A DNA stretch of 39,799 bases from Pseudomonadota bacterium. GTDB lineage: Bacteria > Pseudomonadota > Alphaproteobacteria > Sphingomonadales > Sphingomonadaceae. Made by a program: the position numbers and the translations under genes. Shown here piece by piece: positions 1-6,181 of the stretch (positions are counted from its first letter, which is position 1; the number at the start of each line of letters is the position of its first letter). The stretch lies in the NCBI GenBank assembly GCA_023436615.1, contig JAEZIO010000061.1, positions 1 to 39,799 of the forward strand, in the 5' to 3' direction. Below the pieces are notes generated by a model that saw only the letters and a list, made by a program, of their open reading frames with translations, did no database searches and had not been told where the DNA came from.

Positions 1-450
1 GCCTGGTTCGACGGCCCGCTCATCCTGTCGGGCTCGATCGCCACGGGCTCGGCGGTGCTCGCCGCGCAAGCCATGGGCGCCGATTTCGCTTATGTCGGCT
101 CACCCTTCATCGCGACGCCGGAGGCGCGCTGCTCGGACGAGTATCGCCATGCCATCGTCGAGGGCGGCGCGGCCGATATCGTCAACAGCGCACTCTTCAC
201 CGGAATCCCCGGCAATTACCTCCGCTCGTCGATCGAACGGTCCGGGCTCGATCCGGACGCTCTCGACAAGATGGAATCATCGGCAACCGAGTTTGGATCG
301 GAAGGATCGAGCAAGAGCAAGGCGTGGCGCGACATCTGGGGGTCTGGCCAGGGGATCGGCGCGATCAGCAAAGTCCAGCCTGCTGCCGGCTATGTCGCGC
401 AACTCGCGCGGGAGTACCGCCAGGCGCAAGCTCGCCTCTGCGGCGGCTAG
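1..450 (+). CDS. Nitronate monooxygenase, C-terminal part (5' end outside window)
   Basis: The reading frame is open from base 1 and stops with TAG at 448-450, so about 149 C-terminal residues are seen. The stretch with LSGSIATG followed by MGADFAYVGSPFIATPEA resembles the end of the FMN-binding TIM barrel of 2-nitropropane dioxygenase/nitronate monooxygenases, where a glycine-rich turn and a GA(x)nVGT/SxF strand hold the FMN phosphate. These flavoenzymes oxidise alkyl nitronates to carbonyl compounds and nitrite in the cytoplasm; the substrate here cannot be told from sequence. The stop overlaps the stop of the convergent DUF1465 gene by four bases (CTAG). The N-terminal half and true start lie upstream. 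Confidence 0.85.
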   Translation, partial: AWFDGPLILSGSIATGSAVLAAQAMGADFAYVGSPFIATPEARCSDEYRHAIVEGGAADIVNSALFTGIPGNYLRSSIERSGLDPDALDKMESSATEFGSEGSSKSKAWRDIWGSGQGIGAISKVQPAAGYVAQLAREYRQAQARLCGG

Positions 451-929
451 TGGCCTCCCAGGCCGCGCTCGAGCCGACCCATTAGCGCACGCGCCGGACT
501 CACTGGCGGATCGTCCGCGAAGCTGCCTTCATCGAGCCGCTTCACGCGGGCGTAAAGGTCTGCGCTTGCATTGACGAGCCGCTGAGCCGCTTGAGGCAGC
601 CGCTCCACGACTGCCGGATCGCTCGGCTGCGCGTGGCCGAGGCGGCGCTCGGGGCGGCGCCCTTCGCGGAACGGAATTTCTCCGCTCTCAATCGCTCGCT
701 GGGTCAGGAGCCATGCGACGATATGCATGATGCGCGTCGTGACCTTCAGGGATTCGCACGCGAAGTTTACCCGGACGAACGGGTCGAGAGTGCATCGCTC
801 CTCGCGCCCCGCATCGTCGAAATAGGATCGCGCTTCGTCGGCCAGCAACATCGCTTCCGTGTAGAAGGAATCGACGAGCCGCGGAGTGATCCGCGCTTCG
901 GGCTGATTGCTCTCGCTTGAGTCGTCCAT
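447..929 (-). CDS. DUF1465 family protein, RcdA-like
   Basis: A 160-residue, mostly helical acidic protein starting MDDSSESNQPEARITP and containing the conserved block SFYTEAMLLADEARSYFD. This is the DUF1465 family, whose studied member is Caulobacter RcdA, an adaptor that helps ClpXP degrade CtrA and other cell-cycle regulators at the pole. The assignment rests on recognised family sequence; an adaptor role in this organism is inference. I chose the ATG at 927-929 because the upstream extension to 1043 is Arg/Cys-rich and unlike the family, although no strong Shine-Dalgarno precedes it. It converges on the nitronate monooxygenase gene with a four-base overlap of stop codons, so no separate terminator fits between them. 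Confidence 0.85.
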   Translation of the reverse strand: MDDSSESNQPEARITPRLVDSFYTEAMLLADEARSYFDDAGREERCTLDPFVRVNFACESLKVTTRIMHIVAWLLTQRAIESGEIPFREGRRPERRLGHAQPSDPAVVERLPQAAQRLVNASADLYARVKRLDEGSFADDPPVSPARALMGRLERGLGGH

Positions 930-1153
930 CTGCGTAAGACTGCCATTTTCCACGGCCCTAGAAAACGCCCAAACCGTGTCAGCGAACGCATTGGCCCTGC
1001 GATGTCCCGATGCGAGACAGCGCATTTTTGCGCCTGGCCGCACGACGGGACGCTCATGCGCGGCGGTGGGCGGTTGTTACAGGCTCAAGACAAAGCGACC
1101 GATTCGTGATTTACTCACGTCGTTCAGTCGTTGACACGAAAGGAACGATACCG

Positions 1154-1318
1154 ATGGACAAGGCACAGGCCGAAGCTCTCGCATCCAAGCACGCCGCTCT
1201 TCACGCGATGATCGACGAAGAAGAGCATCGGTCTCATCCCAACGAAGATCTTCTCCATCAGCTCAAGAAGGAAAAGCTCAGGCTCAAGGACGAGCTTGCC
1301 GGGCACTACGAGCACTAG
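1154..1318 (+). CDS. DUF465 (YdcH-like) small protein
   Basis: A 54-residue charged protein, MDKAQAEALASKHAALHAM..., predicted to be one long helical hairpin with Lys/Glu-rich heptads. It matches the DUF465/YdcH family of small coiled-coil proteins, common in proteobacteria and without a settled function. The start ATG at 1154 is preceded by AAAGGAA about ten bases upstream. Longer in-frame starts upstream (from 1010) add Arg-rich sequence foreign to the family and were not used. The gene faces dksA, and the space between them holds several hairpins that may end both transcripts. Confidence 0.8.
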   Translation: MDKAQAEALASKHAALHAMIDEEEHRSHPNEDLLHQLKKEKLRLKDELAGHYEH

Positions 1319-1347
1319 GCTCAAACGCACCCAATCCTGAAGGGCTC

Positions 1348-1366
1348 GCTTGCCGCTGCGGCAGGC
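1348..1366. terminator. Possible terminator hairpin after the DUF465 gene
   Basis: GCTTGCCG-CTG-CGGCAGGC forms an 8-bp stem with one G-T pair and a 3-base loop, starting 29 bases after the DUF465 stop. Only a short, mixed T-rich tail (TCGCTTCAATCAT) follows, so it is a weak intrinsic terminator at best. Confidence 0.4.
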
Positions 1367-1388
1367 TCGCTTCAATCATACCGTTCAA

Positions 1389-1461
1389 GCTCTGGACTGA
1401 GCCCCCGGCTCAGTCGTCGCGTTTCCCGCTCTGGATTGAGCCCCCGGCTCAGTCGTCGCGT
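1389..1461. repeat. Tandem direct repeat over the dksA 3' end, each copy with a hairpin
   Basis: A 34-base segment occurs at 1389-1422 and again at 1428-1461 with one difference (C1397 versus T1436), a period of 39 bases. The second copy contains the last codons and stop of dksA; the first lies just downstream. Each copy carries the inverted repeat TGAGCC-CCC-GGCTCA: a perfect 8-bp stem at 1396-1414 and a version with one non-Watson-Crick pair at 1435-1453. The arrangement looks like a recent duplication of the gene tail with its hairpin, giving two tandem hairpins between convergent genes. A terminator role is inferred, since no long T-run follows. Confidence 0.75.
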
Positions 1462-1913
1462 GAAACCTTCTCGGTCCGTTCGTGGCGCTCCTGCGCTTCC
1501 AGCGTCATCGTCGCGATCGGCCGCGCTTCCAGGCGTGCCAGCGAAATCGGGTCGCCCGTGACTTCGCAATAGCCGTATTCGCCCTCGTAAAGACGGCGAA
1601 TGGCCGAATCGATCTTGGCAATCAGCTTGCGTTGGCGGTCGCGCGTGCGAAGCTCGATGCCCCAGTCTGTTTCGCTCGATGCGCGGTCGGCAAGGTCCGG
1701 CTCACGCAGCGAGTCGACCTGCAGCTGCGCCATCGTCTGGCGAGATTCCGCGACGATCGCCTCTTTCCACTCGCGCAGCTTTTTCAGGAAATATGCGCGG
1801 TGCGAATCGCACATGAACTCTTCGTCTTCCGACGGACGGTAGCCCTCCGAAAGCACGAGCCGGTCGAACGGAACCGGTTTCTTGCCGTAGAAATCGACTA
1901 GAGCAGTCGCCAT
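1449..1913 (-). CDS. dksA: RNA polymerase-binding transcription factor DksA
   Basis: A 154-residue DksA/TraR-family protein. Residues about 25-110 form the long coiled coil that enters the RNA polymerase secondary channel and works with ppGpp in the stringent response. The C-terminal globular part has the family block GYCEVTGDPISLARLEARP. In E. coli DksA four cysteines bind zinc; here only the first remains (GYCEVTG, then TMTLEA in place of the second pair), as in many alphaproteobacterial DksA proteins, so the fold probably does not need zinc. The ATG at 1913 has a strong Shine-Dalgarno (GGAGGGG) four bases upstream. The 3' end is duplicated downstream of the stop as a 39-base tandem repeat. 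Confidence 0.92.
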   Translation of the reverse strand: MATALVDFYGKKPVPFDRLVLSEGYRPSEDEEFMCDSHRAYFLKKLREWKEAIVAESRQTMAQLQVDSLREPDLADRASSETDWGIELRTRDRQRKLIAKIDSAIRRLYEGEYGYCEVTGDPISLARLEARPIATMTLEAQERHERTEKVSRDD

Positions 1914-2074
1914 GACACCCCTCCCACACAGACCATCAGGCTATTGCCCGATGGCGCCCCGCAAGCCCCCTACGCTGCTGCGCCGGGCCCGCCGGTGCAG
2001 CCGGAGGCGGATTCAAGTGACTTTCCCGGGGGTTAGCACCGGGTAAGTCGGTAATCCCCGACCGCGCCTATAAA

Positions 2075-2091
2075 TAAGGGCCGGGCCCTTA
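2075..2091. promoter_or_regulatory. Perfect palindrome in the dksA-surE divergent region
   Basis: TAAGGGCC-G-GGCCCTTA is a perfect 17-base palindrome in the 292-bp gap between divergent dksA and surE. The gap also holds GGGTAAGTCGGTAAT with short repeated GGTAA motifs and an AT-rich run (TATAAATAA) just before the palindrome. It could be an operator for either gene or an RNA hairpin in the surE leader. No known regulator was matched. Confidence 0.4.
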
Positions 2092-2205
2092 ACAAGCGCT
2101 GACAAAAACGACCCACAGAAAACCGCAAGCTGTTGCCGATATGGCGCAATTTCGCTGCCAGCGCCCGTTGGTTGCGGGGTTGAGCGAGGCCGCTATGACA
2201 GCCTC

Positions 2206-2970
2206 GTGCGCATCCTCCTCACCAATGACGACGGCATCAATGCACGCGGGCTCGACCTGCTGGAAACGGTCGCTCAGAGCTTTTCCGATGACATCTGGGT
2301 CGTCGCTCCGACCGAGGAGCAGTCCGGCGCCGGCCATTCGCTGACTCTGACACAGCCCGTCAGGCTCAGGCGCCACGACAAGCGTCGTTTCTCGGTGACG
2401 GGCACGCCGACGGACGCGGTGATGCTCGCGCTCGCCCACATCATGAAGGATTCGCCGCCCGACCTCATCCTTTCGGGCATCAACAGGGGTGCGAACCTCG
2501 GCGAGGACGTGACCTATTCGGGCACCGTCTCGGCCGCGATGGAAGGGGCGCTTGCCGGCGTCCCCTCGATCGCGCTCAGCCAGAGCTACTCGCGCGAAGG
2601 GATGGGCGACACCGTGCCCTTCGCCGCCGCGGAAGCCTGGGCCGAGAAGGTACTTGCCGCCTTGATCGACTTCGAGCCGCAACCCGGAACGCTCGTCAAC
2701 GTGAACTTTCCCGCGCTGCCGCCGGAGAAGGTCAGGGGCATTCGCGTCTGCCGCCAGGGAATCCGCGACTACGGCCGGCTCCGCATCGTCCAGAGAACGG
2801 ACCCGCGCGGCTACGATTATTACTGGTTCGGCCTCGGCCCGATGGTGCAGACGCCCGGGCATTCGACGGATCTCGAGGCAATGGATGACGGCTATGTCAG
2901 CGTCACGCCCCTCCACCTCGACTTGACCCACGATCCGTCGCTCGCGGTGCTTCGGGACAGGTTCGGCTGA
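2206..2970 (+). CDS. surE: 5'/3'-nucleotidase SurE
   Basis: A 254-residue protein with the full SurE signature: N-terminal LLTNDDG, whose paired aspartates bind the divalent metal, then VVAPTEEQSGAGHS with the metal-binding serine region, and SGINRGANLGEDVTYSGTVSAAMEG. SurE hydrolyses nucleoside 5'- and 3'-monophosphates and is linked to stationary-phase survival. Length is normal for the family. The start is GTG at 2206 because the conserved MRILLTNDDG begins there; an upstream ATG at 2195 is in another frame. No good Shine-Dalgarno is visible. In many alphaproteobacteria surE sits beside serS or pcm; here it follows divergent dksA and precedes a sensor kinase gene 73 bases downstream. Confidence 0.95.
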   Translation: MRILLTNDDGINARGLDLLETVAQSFSDDIWVVAPTEEQSGAGHSLTLTQPVRLRRHDKRRFSVTGTPTDAVMLALAHIMKDSPPDLILSGINRGANLGEDVTYSGTVSAAMEGALAGVPSIALSQSYSREGMGDTVPFAAAEAWAEKVLAALIDFEPQPGTLVNVNFPALPPEKVRGIRVCRQGIRDYGRLRIVQRTDPRGYDYYWFGLGPMVQTPGHSTDLEAMDDGYVSVTPLHLDLTHDPSLAVLRDRFG

Positions 2971-3032
2971 TGTTGGCGAATGGGCGTAACTTTTCGTCGG
3001 CCGCGGCGTTATCAAGTCCAGTTCACGAGCTC

Positions 3033-3037
3033 GGGGG
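3033..3037 (+). promoter_or_regulatory. Candidate ribosome binding site for the CTG-start kinase gene
   Basis: GGGGG lies six bases before the CTG at 3044. It is the only purine-rich stretch correctly placed for a start in the open part of the kinase frame (2990-3238), which contains no ATG, GTG or TTG. Confidence 0.35.
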
Positions 3038-3043
3038 TCCGAC

Positions 3044-5128
3044 CTGCAAGTCCGTTCCTATCTTTACGCGCTCGGACTCGTTGCCGCAGCGGCAGTAATC
3101 CGGTTCACCATCGACCCGTTCCTCGGCGATCGTACTCCGTTCCTGGTATTCACGCTCGCCGTCCTGGCGGCGGGTGCGTGGTTCGGCCTCGGGCCTGGAA
3201 TTGCCGCGCTGCTCGGAAGCCTCATCGTCGGCACGGTCATGTTCGTTCTTCCGCTGTCGGTGGACGGCACCACGAGCATCATCGTTTTTGCTCTCGTCGG
3301 TCTAGGCATTCTGGCATTCCTCGAGCTGCTCGGCCGTTCCCGCTCGCGCGAGCTGGACAGCCGGGAAGCAGCCCTGGCGAGCGAGATGCGCGAGCAGCGG
3401 CTCATCGACGCCGCCCAGGACTTCGCGATCTACGAACTCGATCGAGAGGGACGGATCCTGACGTGGAACAAGGGTGCCGAACGTCTCAAGGGCTGGAAGG
3501 CGAAGGAGATTGTCGGGCGCCCCTACAACGTTCTTCACCCTCCGGAGAGCAGCGCGAATAATGCTCCGGGACGCGAGCTGAAGATCGCCGCGGAAACCGG
3601 CCGCTTCGAGGAAGAGGCGCCGCGGATGCGCAAGGACGGCAGCATTTTCGCTGCCCATGTCAGCCTGTTCCCGCTGCGCGACGAACATGGCGAAGTGACG
3701 GGCTTCGTGAAGGTCACACGCGACATCAGCGACGACACCAAGGCTGGCAAGGCGATTCTCGAGTCCCGCCGGCGCACCGAGGCAATCGTCCAGTCGGCGA
3801 TGGATGCGATCATCACGTTCGATGAAGAGCTGCGCATCGTGGTCTTCAACCCGGCGGCCGAGCGGATATTCGGGTACCGGGCCGCGGAAGTCCTGGGCAA
3901 GTCGGTTCTCGAGTTATTTCCCGAAAGCGCGCGACAAAAGCATCAGGCAAGCCTGCGCGAATTCTTCGAATCCGGTGAACTCCACCGACGCTTCGACGAT
4001 TCGAGCGCTGTGGCGATCAGGGCTGCCGGCGAAGAATTCCCGATAGAGGCGTCATTGTCCCAGGTGACGGTCGGCGGCGAGCGCGTTGGAACGCTGATCC
4101 TTCGCGATATCACCGAGCGTCGGGCAAATGAGGAGGCGAGGGCACTTCTCGCTCGCGAAGTCGATCATCGAGCCAAGAACGCCCTGGCCGTGGCGCAGGC
4201 GCTGGTCGGGCTGACCAAGGCAGACACCGTGGAAGGGTTTGCGGACGCGATCCGCGGCCGGATTGCCGCGCTTGCTCGCGCGCACACCCTGTTGTCGCAA
4301 TCGCAGTGGCGAGGGGCGCCGCTCGAGCAGCTCATTCGCGACGAGCTGATGCCCTATGCCAAGGAAAACCAGCTCACGTTCCAAGGCGCACCGCTGAACT
4401 GCAGCGCTGCTGCGGTGCAGTCGCTAAGCCTGCTTTTCCACGAGCTGGCGACGAACGCCGTGAAATATGGCGCTCTAAGCCAGGAGGCCGGGCACGTCAC
4501 CGTCTGCTGGCGCCTGGGCAGCGACAGGCTCGTGGTCGATTGGGAAGAGCGAGGCGGCCCGCCCGTCACGAACCCGACGCGCGAAGGTTTCGGCACGAAG
4601 CTTCTGCGGCAAGTGACAGGCCGGCAGCTCGATGCGGACCTTTCCTTTGATTGGCATCCCAAGGGGCTTCGCGTCGAAATCCGTTTTCCGGCCGACCTGT
4701 TCGTCCCGGTGAAGGGGGCGAGCGAACGTGACGGCGAAACGGACGATGCCCAAGGCCTCGTGCCCGACGGCGGCGAACGCCGGATACTGGTCGTCGAGGA
4801 CGAAGAGCTTGTTGCTCTCGAGCTCAGCGCCGAGCTGTCGAGGCTGGGTTGGGCGATCGTGGGCCCGGCGGCGACGCTGGCCGAAGCGCGTGCGCTGCTC
4901 TCCAGGCCCGTCGATGCGGCCGTGCTGGACGTCAACTTGCGCGGCCGCCCTGTCTATCCGGTTGCGGAAGAGCTCGCCGAACGAGCGGTGCCGTTCGTGT
5001 TTTGCACCGGATACGAGATGGTGGATCCTGAGGGACGATTCGCCGACGTGCCCGTAATCAGGAAGCCCGCCCATCCGGCCGCGATAAGCGCCGCATTATC
5101 GGACTTGCTGCGCGCGCGTTCGCATTGA
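3044..5128 (+). CDS. Hybrid sensor histidine kinase: membrane domain, two PAS, HWE kinase, receiver
   Basis: Domains in order, numbered from CTG 3044 (694 residues): a DUF4118-like membrane segment (about 5-100, several hydrophobic helices), two PAS domains (about 115-235 and 240-360), an HWE/HisKA_2 kinase core with phospho-acceptor His375 in EVDHRAKN and an ATP-binding region containing HELATNAVKYGAL and DWEERGG, and a receiver domain from ILVVEDEE with Asp629 in LDVNLRG. The protein should autophosphorylate and pass phosphate to its own receiver; the signal is unknown. The first ATG is at 3239, yet the 65 codons before it clearly encode the first membrane helices, so translation probably starts at CTG 3044 or another rare codon. 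The stop lies three bases from the convergent PrsW gene. Confidence 0.85.
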   Translation: MQVRSYLYALGLVAAAAVIRFTIDPFLGDRTPFLVFTLAVLAAGAWFGLGPGIAALLGSLIVGTVMFVLPLSVDGTTSIIVFALVGLGILAFLELLGRSRSRELDSREAALASEMREQRLIDAAQDFAIYELDREGRILTWNKGAERLKGWKAKEIVGRPYNVLHPPESSANNAPGRELKIAAETGRFEEEAPRMRKDGSIFAAHVSLFPLRDEHGEVTGFVKVTRDISDDTKAGKAILESRRRTEAIVQSAMDAIITFDEELRIVVFNPAAERIFGYRAAEVLGKSVLELFPESARQKHQASLREFFESGELHRRFDDSSAVAIRAAGEEFPIEASLSQVTVGGERVGTLILRDITERRANEEARALLAREVDHRAKNALAVAQALVGLTKADTVEGFADAIRGRIAALARAHTLLSQSQWRGAPLEQLIRDELMPYAKENQLTFQGAPLNCSAAAVQSLSLLFHELATNAVKYGALSQEAGHVTVCWRLGSDRLVVDWEERGGPPVTNPTREGFGTKLLRQVTGRQLDADLSFDWHPKGLRVEIRFPADLFVPVKGASERDGETDDAQGLVPDGGERRILVVEDEELVALELSAELSRLGWAIVGPAATLAEARALLSRPVDAAVLDVNLRGRPVYPVAEELAERAVPFVFCTGYEMVDPEGRFADVPVIRKPAHPAAISAALSDLLRARSH

Positions 5129-5131
5129 CAC

Positions 5132-6181
5132 TCACGATAGTCTTTGGCGGAGCTCGGACACTTCCCACTGATCGTTGCGACTGAACGGAAGCAATGCTTG
5201 CAACGCAGCGAATGTGCTCCTGCCGAGTGCTCGGCGAAGCCCGGCCATCTCGGCGAAGGCGGCGCGGACCTGTTCCTTGTCGATAACGACGTCGCCGGCG
5301 GCCTCCTGCGCCATCGCCTCCTCGGCCTGAACCACCAGCCACGCCTGCAATTCCCAATATCGGCGGATCCGCTTGGCGCCTTCGGGCTGCACCCGTTCGG
5401 CGAGAGCCGCGATTTTCCCGCCTGCGGGACCGTCGGGCCATTCGCCCCGGCGAAGTGAATCCAGCTGCGCCTGGTGCGCGGCCCTTTCGATCGTGAGCCA
5501 CTGTTGCGCTTCGGCTGTTCCGAAGTGGAATATCGCCATGATCGCCACGGGCGCCAGCACCGCGGCGCCGATCATCGCCGTCATCGGCGCGTCCGGAAAT
5601 TGGTTGAAGAGTGCATGCAGTGCGACTGCGATCAGGTATCCGGGTACGAACCAAAGCAGATTGAAGTCGAAGTCGGCGGCTTCCCCTCGACTTTCCCGCT
5701 CTGCGAGTTCGTGCGCGACTGCTGCGAGGATAGCCAGAGTAGTGCCGTGCATGACGGCGGTTCCGATCCCGCGGACCAGCCACGTCCCCGCCCCATATTG
5801 CGGGTAGATCGTCAGGTAGATGATGTTCTCGACTACCGAGAAGCCGGCGCCGATGGCGAAGCCCGAAAGCACGGCATCGAGCTTGTAGCCGATGCGGTTC
5901 AGGCGAAAGAGCCCGATGATGATCAGCCCCTTGATCGCCTCCTCGATCCAGGGCGCGACAAAACGGCTGTAGTTCGAAAAGCCGATTGGAAGCGTGTCGA
6001 GGAGCCTGCCGCTGACCGGGTAGGAGGCGATCGCTGCCGCCCCGCCCAAAAGGAGCAAAACTACGATCTCGCGAAAGCGCATCAACGCGAATGCGTCGAG
6101 CCAGACGAATAGTGCCAGCAGGACGAGGACGGGAACGAGCGCGAGTCCCCAATGGGTCGCCTCGGCAAGCAGCCAATCCAT
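5132..6181 (-). CDS. PrsW family intramembrane metalloprotease
   Basis: A 349-residue multi-spanning protein with PrsW/CPBP-superfamily motifs: EExxK as WIEEAIKG (Glu80-Glu81-Lys84), FSVVENIIY with Glu118, His145 in VMHGTT and His189 in LHALFN. These polar residues sit in or beside predicted membrane helices and would bind the catalytic zinc. PrsW of Bacillus makes the site-1 cut in an anti-sigma factor; the target here is unknown. Hydrophobic helices fill residues about 3-245 and a charged cytosolic tail of about 100 residues follows. The ATG at 6181 overlaps the stop of the upstream peptidase-barrel gene by one base (TGATG), so translation is coupled. An in-frame upstream ATG at 6208 lies inside that gene and was not chosen. 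Confidence 0.85.
   Translation of the reverse strand: MDWLLAEATHWGLALVPVLVLLALFVWLDAFALMRFREIVVLLLLGGAAAIASYPVSGRLLDTLPIGFSNYSRFVAPWIEEAIKGLIIIGLFRLNRIGYKLDAVLSGFAIGAGFSVVENIIYLTIYPQYGAGTWLVRGIGTAVMHGTTLAILAAVAHELAERESRGEAADFDFNLLWFVPGYLIAVALHALFNQFPDAPMTAMIGAAVLAPVAIMAIFHFGTAEAQQWLTIERAAHQAQLDSLRRGEWPDGPAGGKIAALAERVQPEGAKRIRRYWELQAWLVVQAEEAMAQEAAGDVVIDKEQVRAAFAEMAGLRRALGRSTFAALQALLPFSRNDQWEVSELRQRLS

Noticed and set aside
1131..1136. TTGACA as a -35 box
   Set aside because: It is only 18 bases before the DUF465 ATG and leaves no room for a -10 element and leader.
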